A stretch of 64,000 nt of DNA, taken from NCBI RefSeq assembly GCF_008974265.1, contig NZ_BKZW01000001.1:2480001-2544000 (forward strand). Direction: 5' to 3'. The stretch comes from Dictyobacter vulcani (GTDB taxonomy: Bacteria > Chloroflexota > Ktedonobacteria > Ktedonobacterales > Ktedonobacteraceae). The stretch's first letter is position 1. Every line of letters starts with the position of its first letter. Of this stretch, positions 45,901-54,530 are shown piece after piece. The position numbers and the translations under genes are program-made. The notes under the pieces are model-generated. The model ran no database searches, was not told where the DNA came from, and saw nothing but the letters and a program-made list of their open reading frames with translations.

Positions 45901-45960
45901 ACAAAGCCAGGCAAGCCTGGTCCGGTGCCGAGTCCTACTCCAGGTACTCCTGGTAACTAA
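42955..45960 (+). pseudogene. class A penicillin-binding protein (PBP1A-like), frameshifted twice
   Basis: Three overlapping frames (42955-43290, 43235-45127, 45124-45960) together give a ~1000-residue bifunctional peptidoglycan synthase. The N-terminal ~270 residues are acidic and disordered. A membrane anchor lies near LLPRLIAVALVLLTLMVIL. The glycosyltransferase (GT51) has AAEDHSFWQNSGVD, EGGSTVTQQLIKNQFF and EIMEMYLNTVFYG. The transpeptidase has SSFK (in RQPGSSFKP), SYN (in GVSNSYNIPA) and KTG (in AAKTGTTDG). A Pro-rich tail ends it. The first shift (within 43235-43290) needs one base fewer, for example in CACCC. The second, at the C5 run near 45090, needs one base more. All catalytic motifs survive. 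Confidence 0.85.
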
Positions 45961-45990
45961 ATTTCATTCGTGTATAGTCTCTGTTTAGAT

Positions 45991-46044
45991 CCCCTGGATA
46001 GTTGTCCTTGAGCAAGGTATTGTTATAGGATGACTATCCAGGGG
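45991..46044 (+). terminator. long hairpin after the PBP gene
   Basis: CCCCTGGATAGTTGTCCT (45991-46008) pairs with 46027-46044 with a 2-base internal mismatch. There is no strong T tract. No other feature is seen in 45961-46206. Confidence 0.6.
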
Positions 46045-46206
46045 GTTCTTGGTTTATCTGATAGCTACCATGGGCAGATTTTGCTGCAGCATCTCACTCA
46101 AAAGAGTCGGGAATACAAAAAGTTGTCCATGGCGTTAATAAAAAAAAGATGCTACTGTCTGGTGTCATCTGAAGTAACATTGGACAGAGTTGAAGGAGAA
46201 CAGAGT

Positions 46207-46710
46207 ATGGCTGATCTTTCGGATAACGAAAAGGAAAATTTACAACAAACACTGGCCCAATCAGGCTTTCGCCCACTCAATAAGACGGAACGTCGTAATA
46301 TCTGGCTACACGATTACCAGCAGCAGGACATTGCTCTGCAGTCCTGGGCTCGTGTGGTTGAGCAGCAGGGTCTTGAGATTGATGTGATGCTGCAAATGCA
46401 AGGTCTGCTAGTCTTTGGTACCATGGTCAACACACGAGCATATGCACAATTCTATGTGGACATGCACGAGCGCATGTATCGTCAGGAATCTCCGGAAACG
46501 GCTGATTTTCTGCATGAGTATTATGCCGCGCTGGTACCACCCGATGATCAGCCTGAGATTGGTCCTGAGGGGTTACCAATCATGTTTCGCTATGCCCATT
46601 TGCGGGATGTCACCATTATGAGCGCCGGCCACAAAATCAAAGTTCCGTATTGGCGTGGCAAGCTGAACGAGGTAGATGCTTTTGTGGTTGGAGCTTCAGC
46701 TGGCGAATAA
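46207..46710 (+). CDS. hypothetical protein
   Basis: This is a 167-residue soluble protein starting at ATG 46207, with AAGGAG 8 bases upstream; the longer frame from 46030 is unsupported. It is mixed alpha/beta in character, with FRPLNKTERRNIWLHDY early and YAHLRDVTIMSAGHKIKVP then PYWRGKLNEVDAF late. No signal peptide or membrane segment. I do not recognise a family. It lies between the PBP gene and a strong bidirectional terminator. Confidence 0.7.
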   Translation: MADLSDNEKENLQQTLAQSGFRPLNKTERRNIWLHDYQQQDIALQSWARVVEQQGLEIDVMLQMQGLLVFGTMVNTRAYAQFYVDMHERMYRQESPETADFLHEYYAALVPPDDQPEIGPEGLPIMFRYAHLRDVTIMSAGHKIKVPYWRGKLNEVDAFVVGASAGE

Positions 46711-46861
46711 GTGCCGGGGACTGGTAGCAGGGATAGTATTTTGTCTGCATATAAGCAGGAGGCTTTGCTAAAAGTGCCTGGCTTGCCTGGTTGGTGTTTT
46801 GATACAGAGCTACTTACCGATGCCAGATCTGCACGCTTATAGCGCGAAATAAAGCCAGGCC

Positions 46862-46908
46862 ATAATAAAAAGCAGGATTACCTTTATCGTAATCCTGCTT
46901 TTTATTAT
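46862..46908. terminator. 20-bp bidirectional terminator
   Basis: Positions 46862-46881 and 46889-46908 are perfectly complementary, with A/T tracts at both feet. It separates the convergent genes ending at 46710 (+) and 46921 (-). Confidence 0.9.
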
Positions 46909-46920
46909 TAGCAACACTGA

Positions 46921-47709
46921 TCAGGCAATGATTTTGACGGTAGTGCCGAGCGGAGCCCAGCCATAGAGCCATTGTACGGTACTGTAAGGCATGGTGACAC
47001 ACCCGTGTGTACCTGTCATCCAGCCATCGACTGGATCATAGTGATAGACGTTCGTGCCAGGACCATAGACGCTGCGCCACCAGGCATCGTGGAGGAAGAA
47101 GCCGCCTTCTCTGAATTCGAGGGCGAAGTTGATATGGGTGGGAGCATACCAGTAAGGCGAGCCTTTAGGCCATGGTGAATAGAAGGTGGTCGGGCTCAGT
47201 TTGACAAAGACATGATAAACGCCGAGTGGTGTCTCAAGTCCAGGTTGACCGGTGGTTGCCGCAGAACTGCGGATCAGGCGCCCATTCTCATAGAAATAGG
47301 CCCACTGTCCCGTACGGTTAATAACGACTACTTTGCCACCGCCCACGTTGCCGCCACCACCACCGCCATTATTGCTACCAACCGCGACGAGTCCGCTATA
47401 CACGAAGCGGGGCGCGGCATTCGTGGCTGAGATACGGTACCAGATAGGGTTGCCACCCCATACGGCCTGTCCACTTACCTGAGCATAGATAGTTACAGAT
47501 GTGTAAGGCGCATAGGTAGTAACTATTTGTGCACCGGTGGTTGCTCCAGTACGGACATTGGTATAACCGGTTGTTGAACCAGAACTGAAGGCGGCTTTTG
47601 CCGTTGCTGCATACGAGGTTTGACCATTTAATGGGCTAGCGGTAAATACGATTGCAAATAATAGTGCCAGGAGTGCGAATGTGATGTTTTTTTTCAAGTT
47701 TTTTTGCAT
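46921..47709 (-). CDS. secreted L,D-transpeptidase with SH3-like domain
   Basis: This 262-residue protein has a signal peptide (KKNITFALLALLFAIVFTASP, cleaved near residue 35). An SH3b-like wall-binding unit follows (TNVRTGATTGAQIVTTY, ~45-110), then a poly-Gly linker. The YkuD catalytic domain runs ~125-262. Its active site is HGCVTMP, with Cys near 237 and HDAWWR upstream. Such enzymes cross-link peptidoglycan or attach proteins to it. The start ATG 47709 has AAAGAGG upstream. It is the second cell-wall enzyme in this stretch, next to the class A PBP. Confidence 0.88.
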   Translation of the reverse strand: MQKNLKKNITFALLALLFAIVFTASPLNGQTSYAATAKAAFSSGSTTGYTNVRTGATTGAQIVTTYAPYTSVTIYAQVSGQAVWGGNPIWYRISATNAAPRFVYSGLVAVGSNNGGGGGGNVGGGKVVVINRTGQWAYFYENGRLIRSSAATTGQPGLETPLGVYHVFVKLSPTTFYSPWPKGSPYWYAPTHINFALEFREGGFFLHDAWWRSVYGPGTNVYHYDPVDGWMTGTHGCVTMPYSTVQWLYGWAPLGTTVKIIA

Positions 47710-48100
47710 ATGGACCTCTTTTTCAAAGGTATATCGTTACTACAATATAAGTATATATAAGCTTATCGATATACTCAAGTGAAATACTTCACAATTAGAA
47801 AAAAAGGGTGGCAACATCGTTCGTTTTGGGATAGTGGATATTGGTGTGATGGGTGTGTTTTTGTAGTACAAATAATGTCTTTTTGCTTTATATTGTGTGA
47901 TTGAAAAGCGAGTGTGCACGTCGTTTACACGATTGAAAGCCTGTTGTCTGGCTGTATTTTTCATGCTATCTGAACTGAAAAAGTACTAATGACTACTTTT
48001 GGTATACTTCGTTACATTCTTTACGATGGGTTCGTCAAAAAAATATGTAGGTCGATGTGACTGCACTATACTATATAGAAAATGGAGCATTCTAAAAAAT

Positions 48101-48715
48101 ATGGATCGTTTTGTTCAGAGTAATGTAGAAGAAATTATTGACCCTTCACTTGAAGTTGTGGAAGAAATTGCGGAAATTATGGACCAGGTGGCTCCTGCTG
48201 CACTTGTTCCCAGTTATCAGTCTACACCCTGGAATGCGGTGAATCTTCTGCTGGATCGGGTTGATATTGTCACCGGTGGCCGTGCGGGCTCACTGATCCA
48301 ATTTGGTTCCTTTCTTTTCATTGGTGGAACCACGACAATTCTCAATTTGATTATCCTCTATGTCATCTTGAATTTTATTTCTTTCCCGTCTAACCTGGCT
48401 TTCTTTCATAATTTAATTGGTTCTGCCTCTGGTAGTGAACTTTCCCTGCTGGCTAATTTTGCTCTCAATGATCGCTTTACCTTCCGTCACAATCCTGGTC
48501 ATGAGCGCTCCTGGTTTGTACGCTTGAGCCGTTTCCACGCTACTGCGATTATTGGTATCCTGCTGACAATTGGTATCCAAACCACGCTGATTACGTTCTT
48601 GCATCTGAATGCCCTGATCGCTCAGGCCATTGCGGTAATCATTGTACTGTTCTACAATTTCTTCTTCCATCAGTTCTTCACCTACCGTCGCCTCAAAGAC
48701 GCCGACGCCGTCTAG
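48101..48715 (+). CDS. GtrA family membrane protein
   Basis: This 204-residue protein starts at ATG 48101 (MDRFVQSN); the open frame extends to 47999 without a supported start. The first ~65 residues are polar and acidic. Four membrane helices follow, with the GtrA pattern LIQFGSFLFIGGTTTILNL, then LANFALNDRFTFR between helices 2 and 3, and YNFFFHQFFTYRR at the end. GtrA proteins help move lipid-linked sugars across the membrane for surface glycan synthesis. No glycosyltransferase gene is adjacent. The gap 47710-48100 is AT-rich with no gene. Confidence 0.85.
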   Translation: MDRFVQSNVEEIIDPSLEVVEEIAEIMDQVAPAALVPSYQSTPWNAVNLLLDRVDIVTGGRAGSLIQFGSFLFIGGTTTILNLIILYVILNFISFPSNLAFFHNLIGSASGSELSLLANFALNDRFTFRHNPGHERSWFVRLSRFHATAIIGILLTIGIQTTLITFLHLNALIAQAIAVIIVLFYNFFFHQFFTYRRLKDADAV

Positions 48716-48737
48716 GTTTATTTCCCAAAAGCATCAA

Positions 48738-48791
48738 AAAAATATTTCCGGTTGCTATGGTTTCAGACAAATAGCAACCGGAAATATTTTT
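48738..48791. terminator. 21-bp bidirectional terminator
   Basis: Positions 48738-48758 pair exactly with 48771-48791 with A/T feet, between the gtrA-like gene (+) and the uracil-DNA glycosylase gene (-). Confidence 0.9.
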
Positions 48792-48792
48792 A

Positions 48793-49437
48793 TTAGAAAA
48801 GCGATAGCTGTTGTGGTGGGGGCTCTTCCTCTTTTGCCTTCTGGACAACTACTTTCACTGGTTGTTCAGCCGCAAGGCGTTCCGTTTCAGCAATAATCAA
48901 TGGAATCTTCTTAAAGTCCTGCCGAATCGTGTCCTTGAGTTCGGACCTATGCAGACCGGCGGCTGGATGGTACATGGCAATGCAAATACGACCATCTTTC
49001 TTGCGGGCGCGGCCATGGATGGAACTGATCCTCTCGGAGCCAAAGAATTTTGTCATGGAGAAGCGTCCCAGGGTCACAATAACACGAGGATTAATGGCGG
49101 CAATCTGGCGATCCAGGTAATCATTACAGGCGGCCATTTCATCTTGCTCTGGATCGCGGTTGTTTGGAGGACGACATTTAACGACATTGGTAATAAAAAC
49201 ATCTGAGCGTTTGAGGTTGATGCTGGCTAGCAGTTCATCCAAAAACTGTCCGGCTGGTCCAACGAATGGTCGAGCCTGTTTATCCTCGTGATAGCCTGGG
49301 CCCTCACCGATAAACAAAATTTTGGCAGTGGAACTTCCTTCTCCGGGTACTGCCTTGGTCCGACCTTTACAGAGTTTGCACCTGGCACAGGTAGAGACTT
49401 CTACGGCAATTTCTTGCAGAATCTCTTCTGAGGACAT
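48793..49437 (-). CDS. family 4 uracil-DNA glycosylase with C-terminal clamp-binding motif
   Basis: This 214-residue protein removes uracil from DNA in base-excision repair. Motif A is GEGPGYHEDKQARPFVGPAG (~44-63) and motif B is HPAAGLH. Cysteines in CARCKLCKG and near 88 and 104 fit the [4Fe-4S] cluster of family 4 enzymes. The C-terminal extension after residue ~185 ends in QLSLF, which matches the beta sliding clamp-binding pentapeptide (QLxLF), so recruitment to the replisome is likely. The start is ATG 49437. The stop lies just past a shared terminator. Confidence 0.92.
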   Translation of the reverse strand: MSSEEILQEIAVEVSTCARCKLCKGRTKAVPGEGSSTAKILFIGEGPGYHEDKQARPFVGPAGQFLDELLASINLKRSDVFITNVVKCRPPNNRDPEQDEMAACNDYLDRQIAAINPRVIVTLGRFSMTKFFGSERISSIHGRARKKDGRICIAMYHPAAGLHRSELKDTIRQDFKKIPLIIAETERLAAEQPVKVVVQKAKEEEPPPQQLSLF

Positions 49438-49482
49438 AACATCTATTCCCCTTTTCCAAAGATTTTATGCTGAGATTATTAC

Positions 49483-49515
49483 AAGATAAGGCGACCACAG
49501 AGGTCGCCTTATCTT
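49483..49515 (-). terminator. hairpin after pnp
   Basis: AAGATAAGGCGACC (49483-49496) pairs exactly with 49502-49515 (5-base loop), 26 bp beyond the pnp stop codon on the minus strand. Confidence 0.8.
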
Positions 49516-49540
49516 TTCTATTTTTGGAATGCTATGGAAA

Positions 49541-52006
49541 TTACCAACGGCGGTCAGAGCGCTGACCAAAGTTGTTGTCACGGCGGGGACCACCGGGATT
49601 GCGATTCGCACCCGGATTTCCCATGGGCCGACGCTGACCGAAGCCACCGCCACTGCCGCCATCGCGGTCATAACCACCGCGCTCACGGTTGCCACCCATG
49701 CCACGATCATAACCACCGCGATCGCGGCCACCGCCCATGCCACCGCCGTAGCTGCCGCCACGGTCATAACCGCCGCCGCCACCACGATTGCCACCGCCAT
49801 CGCGATCTCCGCCGCGCATACCGTAACCGCCACCGCCGCCAGGACCACGACCTGGGCCGCCACGACCTGGGCCACGGCTACCACGATCTTGTTCCATTTC
49901 AGCTGCTGTTGGCATTTCACCACTTAAGGCTGAACGACGGGACAGATTGACGCGGCCCTGACCATCGACTTCGATCACCATCACAGTGATCTCATCGCCA
50001 ATCGAGACAACATCTTCAGGACGCATGACCTGATAATCGGCTAACTGTGAGGTGCGTACCAGGCCTTCTTTGCCGGGCAGAATCTCGACGAAACAGCCGA
50101 AGTCCACAATACGGCGTACCGTACCGGTGTAGATGTGTCCGACCTCGACCTCTTCGGTCAGGGCGCGAACGGCATCCATGGCGTGCTGCATTGACTCGCC
50201 AGAGACGGCAGAGATGTTCACTGAGCCATCATCCTCGATATCCAGTTTAGCGCCACTCTCTTCCTGGATCTTACGAATGGTTTTTCCGCCGGGTCCGATG
50301 ACGGCACCAATCTTATCAGGATTGATCTTGAGGGTCTGGATACGTGGAGCGTACTGGGAGAGTTCCTCACGGGGAGCGTCGATCGAGTCGAGCATCTTCT
50401 CCATGATGAACATGCGGCCCTCGCGTGCCTGCTCCAGTGCTTTGGACATGATTTCGTAGGTGATACCTTTCACCTTGATGTCCATTTGCAGGGCGGTAAC
50501 GCCATCGGCGGTACCTGCCACTTTGAAGTCCATGTCGCCCAGAGCATCTTCGATACCCTGAATATCTGACAGGACAGCCCATTTGCCTTCGCGCTCACCC
50601 TCGCCTGTGATCAGGCCCATGGCCACACCAGCGACAGGGGCATGGATCGGCACACCAGCGTCCATCAACGCCAGGGTGGTACCACAGACCGAACCCATCG
50701 AAGTCGAACCGTTGGAGGAAAGAATATCCGAGACGGCGCGAATAGTGTAAGGGAATTCGCCCTGTGAAGGAAGCACAGCTGATACTGCGCGCTCTGCCAG
50801 CGCACCATGTCCAATCTCACGACGGCCAGGTCCACGCATGGGCTTGCTTTCACCAGTTGAATATGGTGGGAAGTTATAGTGGTGCATGAAGCGCTTATTC
50901 TCGTTGGCCACCAGACCATCGAGGATCTGCTCGTCACCAGGTGAGCCCAGTGTGATTACGCTCAACACCTGGGTCTGTCCGCGTGTGAACACGGCTGAAC
51001 CATGGGTGCGTGGCAATAAACCAACTTCGCAGTTGATCGGGCGGATCGTTTTCAGATCGCGACCATCGGGGCGCTGACCATTGTCCAGAATGTTATTGCG
51101 GACATAGGCTTTCAGTTCTTTTTCGTAGAAACCGATGATTTCTTTTAAGCGCTCAGGATATTTCTCACCCAGCTCGGTGACCAGCTCGTCCTGTACCAGG
51201 CCTAACGCTGTGGAGCGGGCAGCCTTGTCGGTATTATGGACGGCCGCCTCAAAGCGCGGGCGCACAAATTCTGCTACCTTAGCCTGCAAATCGGCATCGG
51301 CCGGGGCAGGTGTGAATGGACGTTTGGCCTTATTAACAGCCTGGGCCAGCTTATCCTGCATCTTAATGAGATCTTGCAGGTTCTCATGACCGAAGCGCAC
51401 AGCCTCCAACATCAACTCTTCTGGAAGCTCTTTCGCGCCAGCCTCAACCATCATAACGGCGTCGGATGTGCCGGCAATGGTAAGATCTAACTTGCTCTGG
51501 GCCATCTGTGATTCCAGCGGATTGATCACAAACTGATCATCGATGTAACCAACACGAACAGCACCAACCGGGCCAGCAAAAGGAATATCGGATATGCTCA
51601 GGGCGGCTGAAGCGCCAACAATACCGAGAATATCGTAGTCGTTTTCCTGATCAGAAGAGAGGACGGTAATCACAATTTGAACGTCGTTGCGGTAACCTTT
51701 GGGGAAGAGAGGGCGGAGTGGGCGATCGGCGAGGCGACATGAGAGGATGGCATGTTCGGTTGCTCGGCCTTCACGTTTAATAAAACCACCTGGGATCTTG
51801 CCTGCTGCGTACATACGCTCTTCTACATCGACAGTCAGTGGGAAAAAGTCAATACCTTCACGAGGCTCGTCACTGCCTACAACAGTTGCCAGTATTATGG
51901 TATCTCCGTAGCGCAACAACACTGCGCCACTACTCTGCTCTGCTACCCGGCCGGTCTCTATGCTCAGTACCCGACCGCCGATAACAGTTTCTTGACGGTG
52001 AATCAT
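49541..52006 (-). CDS. pnp: polynucleotide phosphorylase with RGG-rich tail
   Basis: PNPase degrades RNA 3'-5' by phosphorolysis. The protein is 821 residues from ATG 52006 (GGAGG 4 bases upstream). Two RNase PH domains (~10-140 and ~315-460, the latter with [12 protein letters not shown] and [16 protein letters not shown]) flank an alpha domain. KH ([19 protein letters not shown], ~555) and S1 ([20 protein letters not shown], ~625) follow. From ~705 the protein carries a ~115-residue Gly/Arg/Asp/Tyr tail with five RGG motifs, absent from standard PNPase. It lies downstream of rpsO, the usual rpsO-pnp order, but with a ~415-bp gap. Confidence 0.96.
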   Translation of the reverse strand: MIHRQETVIGGRVLSIETGRVAEQSSGAVLLRYGDTIILATVVGSDEPREGIDFFPLTVDVEERMYAAGKIPGGFIKREGRATEHAILSCRLADRPLRPLFPKGYRNDVQIVITVLSSDQENDYDILGIVGASAALSISDIPFAGPVGAVRVGYIDDQFVINPLESQMAQSKLDLTIAGTSDAVMMVEAGAKELPEELMLEAVRFGHENLQDLIKMQDKLAQAVNKAKRPFTPAPADADLQAKVAEFVRPRFEAAVHNTDKAARSTALGLVQDELVTELGEKYPERLKEIIGFYEKELKAYVRNNILDNGQRPDGRDLKTIRPINCEVGLLPRTHGSAVFTRGQTQVLSVITLGSPGDEQILDGLVANENKRFMHHYNFPPYSTGESKPMRGPGRREIGHGALAERAVSAVLPSQGEFPYTIRAVSDILSSNGSTSMGSVCGTTLALMDAGVPIHAPVAGVAMGLITGEGEREGKWAVLSDIQGIEDALGDMDFKVAGTADGVTALQMDIKVKGITYEIMSKALEQAREGRMFIMEKMLDSIDAPREELSQYAPRIQTLKINPDKIGAVIGPGGKTIRKIQEESGAKLDIEDDGSVNISAVSGESMQHAMDAVRALTEEVEVGHIYTGTVRRIVDFGCFVEILPGKEGLVRTSQLADYQVMRPEDVVSIGDEITVMVIEVDGQGRVNLSRRSALSGEMPTAAEMEQDRGSRGPGRGGPGRGPGGGGGYGMRGGDRDGGGNRGGGGGYDRGGSYGGGMGGGRDRGGYDRGMGGNRERGGYDRDGGSGGGFGQRRPMGNPGANRNPGGPRRDNNFGQRSDRRW

Positions 52007-52083
52007 ATTTCCTCCGATAAACGGCACCCTATTCTATCTCTATCTGGGAATCATTGGTGAGAGCCTTTCACATCCCATGCATC

Positions 52084-52130
52084 CAATCGTGTGTGCGCAA
52101 CTAGCCGCGACTGAGTGGCGTATACGATTG
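52084..52130. repeat. AATCGTG palindromic repeat (family C)
   Basis: CAATCGTGTGTGCG pairs with CGTATACGATTG at the far end with a few mismatches. It lies in the 52007-52422 gap between rpsO and pnp, where nothing else is seen. Confidence 0.6.
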
Positions 52131-52422
52131 CCTGGTAATAGCATGCTACGTAAAAATGGGTGCGGTAACTCTTTACTTATAAGGGTACAACTCTACGTGC
52201 TATCGCACGGACATATCAGTCTTCTTGTGGTTCGATCCCTATTACTCTATTACGTACTTCTCTGTGGGGGAATACCCTTGATCTTAGCTTCTCTCTCGTT
52301 CGTCTGGTTTCGTCTCTCTACAACTGTCGGAATGGAAAAAGCGGAGAAAAATGGAGCAGCGGTCGGGCATAACGTACGGCGCTCGCCATGCTGCGCCGAC
52401 CGCATCCACAGCAACCTTGCAA

Positions 52423-52710
52423 TTATCGGCGTGGGCCAAGTTTGACACGGATACCCAGTCGGGATACCAATGAGCGATAGCGCTCGGGGCTCTTCTTACT
52501 GAGATAAGTAAGTAAGCGTCTGCGCTGGCCAACTAACATGAGCAGGCCCCGACGTGAATGGAGGTCGTGCTTATGAATCTTCAAGTGCTCTGTGAGCTGA
52601 TTAATGCGATTTGTTAAAAGTGAGATCTGGACTTCAGGAGAACCGGTGTCGGTCTCGTGTACACGTGCATCCGCAATGATCTCTGTTTTATTTTCAACAG
52701 TCAATGCCAC
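52423..52710 (-). CDS. rpsO: 30S ribosomal protein S15
   Basis: This 95-residue protein binds the central domain of 16S rRNA. The canonical S15 sequence is clear: [20 protein letters not shown], then [20 protein letters not shown] and [19 protein letters not shown]. The start is GTG 52710 with GGAGGTG 10-12 bases upstream. It precedes pnp on the same strand. The usual family length is 89, so it is slightly long at both ends. Confidence 0.96.
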   Translation of the reverse strand: MALTVENKTEIIADARVHETDTGSPEVQISLLTNRINQLTEHLKIHKHDLHSRRGLLMLVGQRRRLLTYLSKKSPERYRSLVSRLGIRVKLGPRR

Positions 52711-52915
52711 GTTTCTAAATCACCTCCAATGTATTTTGGGAAAGGAAAAGGATGCTTCCTGACAGTCAGGTTGGCTGCTTGAGCAGCAATACGTTGTGCA
52801 CTGAATGATTCGGAAGTAGTTGTATACGTTCGCATTATAACATGGATACCTCAAGGGCGCAATGAACGATTGCTCCATGGGGTTTTTCATGTATACAATG
52901 GAACATGCAAGGAAA

Positions 52916-52955
52916 GGCACCTCACCAGCATGTTTGAGCACAGGTGGTGAGGTGC
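52916..52955 (-). terminator. terminator after rplL
   Basis: GGCACCTCACCA (52916-52927) pairs with 52944-52955 across a 16-base loop, 16 bp past the rplL stop codon. It indicates that rplJL transcription ends here and does not enter rpoB, which is not in the window. Confidence 0.75.
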
Positions 52956-52971
52956 CATATCCTGAGGAATC

Positions 52972-53349
52972 TTACTTAACGGTGACTTTAGCGCCGACCT
53001 CTGCCAGTTTGGCAGCAATTTTGTCGGCCTCTTCACGGGAGACGCCTTCTTTAACAGCCTTTGGAGCCTCGTCAACGACAGCCTTTGCCTCTTTCAGGCC
53101 CAGACCGGTCAGCTCACGAACGATTTTGATGACGTTGATTTTGTTTGAACCGACTTCGGTCAGGACGGCATCAAACTCGGTCTGCTCTTCAACAGGTGCA
53201 GCAGCAGCGGCCTCAACAGGTGCAGCGGCAGCAGCAGCGGCGACTGGAGCAGCGCTTACGCCCCATTTTTCCTGCAGGGTTTTGGTCAACTCGACGAGCT
53301 CGAGGACGTTTAATTTCTCAATTTCGCTAATGATATCATGTACAGCCAT
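52972..53349 (-). CDS. rplL: 50S ribosomal protein L7/L12
   Basis: This 125-residue stalk protein recruits translation GTPases. It has the N-terminal dimerisation helix ([20 protein letters not shown]), an Ala/Pro/Glu-rich hinge ([20 protein letters not shown]) and the C-terminal domain ([20 protein letters not shown]). The start ATG 53349 has AGGAGGAACC upstream. It is 19 bp after rplJ. Confidence 0.97.
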   Translation of the reverse strand: MAVHDIISEIEKLNVLELVELTKTLQEKWGVSAAPVAAAAAAAPVEAAAAAPVEEQTEFDAVLTEVGSNKINVIKIVRELTGLGLKEAKAVVDEAPKAVKEGVSREEADKIAAKLAEVGAKVTVK

Positions 53350-53368
53350 GGTTGGTTCCTCCTAATAA

Positions 53369-53908
53369 TTATTCAGCGGTTGCGCCGCTATTCTGTTGTT
53401 CTGCGCGTGCCTGTAGCACATAGCACAGATCGCGTAATGGGGCAGTGAATAGACCGTATGTGCTGGCAAGTGGTCCCTGGAGTGTACCAACGACTTCTGC
53501 TTTCGACTGGTCTTTGCCACCTTTGATTTTGCTGATGCCTTCAACTTGATCGGCCGTCAATGAACGACCACCAAGAATGGCAGATTTGAGAACTGCTACC
53601 TTTGAGGTACTGATGTAGTCAGCTACAGCTTTGGCGGTGGCCACTTCGTCTTCGTATCCGAAAGCGACTGCCGTCTGACCATTGAAGATTTTGTTATCGA
53701 CACCGGTCATGCTGTTGCGCTCAGCGGCGATACGCAGAAGGGTGTTTTTCGCAATCTGGAACTCCACCTTTGCGTCGCGCATCTTTTTGCGCAGCTCGTT
53801 CATGTCCTTTACGCTTAAACCCTGGGTTTGTACCAGGATGGCGATGGATGCACGACCGAGCTTGTCTGTTAGCTCGTCAATCTTACCTGCTTTTGCCTGT
53901 GTTGGCAT
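53369..53908 (-). CDS. rplJ: 50S ribosomal protein L10
   Basis: This 179-residue stalk base protein binds 23S rRNA and carries L12 dimers. The start ATG 53908 (MPTQAKAGKIDEL) follows AAAGGAGGAGAAC; the upstream frame is unsupported. Core features are ILVQTQGLSVKDMNELRKKM, KNTLLRIAAE and GQTAVAFGYEDEVATAKAV. The C-terminus (APLRDLCYVLQARAEQQ) forms the L12-binding helix. A separate leader with an attenuator-like terminator precedes it. Confidence 0.96.
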   Translation of the reverse strand: MPTQAKAGKIDELTDKLGRASIAILVQTQGLSVKDMNELRKKMRDAKVEFQIAKNTLLRIAAERNSMTGVDNKIFNGQTAVAFGYEDEVATAKAVADYISTSKVAVLKSAILGGRSLTADQVEGISKIKGGKDQSKAEVVGTLQGPLASTYGLFTAPLRDLCYVLQARAEQQNSGATAE

Positions 53909-54240
53909 AAGGTGTTCTCCTCCTTTCCTGGAATGGTTCCGGCCCAATCAACCAGCTGCTTTGTTGGCAACTTGCGCTGCTTTACTCAGCTCTGGTTGGT
54001 CAGTATAGGATGTAAAGGGCAATAAAAAATGCCTTCGTAAACCACAGAAGGCTGGAGAGAACCTCTATTCTTTTTCGACTCGCTCGTAAATAAATACGTT
54101 CGTTGCCGTTATATACGGTTTCGTATGGAGCTAGCGAATAGTTATCCCCTCGGCAAGTCGATCTGTTGAGATCGCTTAGATGCTGGGTAGCATGCTTGCT
54201 GTCTTCGGTGATGAATAAAATCATCTGGAAATGTGTGTTT
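53909..54240 (-). promoter_or_regulatory. rplJ leader with attenuator-like terminator
   Basis: The ~330-nt region between rplA and rplJ holds an intrinsic terminator at 54024-54052 (GCCTTC/GAAGGC plus a T run on the minus strand), placed ~115 nt before the rplJ start and well after the separate rplA terminator. In many bacteria L10-L12 represses its own operon through such a leader, so this is a likely L10 leader. The L10-binding kink-turn was not demonstrated. The open frame 54000-54248 over it is probably not coding. Confidence 0.6.
54024..54052 (-). terminator. attenuator-like terminator in rplJ leader
   Basis: The 6-bp GC-rich stem 54031-54036/54047-54052 is followed on the minus strand by a run of six Ts (54024-54029 on the plus strand as A). 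It lies inside the rplJ leader. Confidence 0.7.
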
Positions 54241-54299
54241 GCACACAACTTCCCTATGATACCATAGAGGTTATCGTTTGTAAACCCCTTTTTGGCAAG

Positions 54300-54450
54300 A
54301 AATCTTCTCTCTTTCTTTTCTTTGCCACCTGCGGTGGCAGAAAAGAGAGAGGGGGAGAATCGGGGGCACAGCCCCCGCGCCCCCAGTCAAGGGGCTCGCC
54401 GCCCCTTGCATCCCCGCCCGAGTGTGGGGGAATACTACCCCGCCCGAGTG
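54300..54450. repeat. GC-rich repeat (family B), partial copy 3
   Basis: The centre 54361-54410 shares the GGGGGCACAGCCCCCG block, then CCCCCAGTCAAGGGG and CTCGCCGC, with the repeats at 31919 and 40438. The left side has its own hairpin (GCCACC/GGTGGC extended by TTTCTTTTC/GAAAAGAGA). The direct repeat CGCCCGAGTGT occurs twice near 54416 and 54441. It is non-coding, between rplA and rplJ. Confidence 0.7.
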
Positions 54451-54465
54451 TTGGTGGGGGATGCT

Positions 54466-54519
54466 AACAAAAAGCAGGGATGGGTCCCGACGATTCAGGA
54501 CCCATCCCTGCTTTTTGTT
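54466..54519 (-). terminator. 22-bp terminator after rplA
   Basis: Positions 54466-54487 pair perfectly with 54498-54519 (10-base loop), ending in an A/T tract. It closes the tuf-rpmG-secE-nusG-rplK-rplA operon. Confidence 0.9.
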
Positions 54520-54530
54520 TTGCTTTTTTC

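Noticed and set aside
49465..49950. Ala/Val- and His/Arg-rich frames over the 3' end of pnp
   Set aside because: They are out-of-frame readings of the repetitive RGG-coding sequence.
54000..54248. 82-codon minus-strand frame in the rplJ leader
   Set aside because: It spans the attenuator-like terminator, lacks a convincing ribosome site and reads like untranslated leader.
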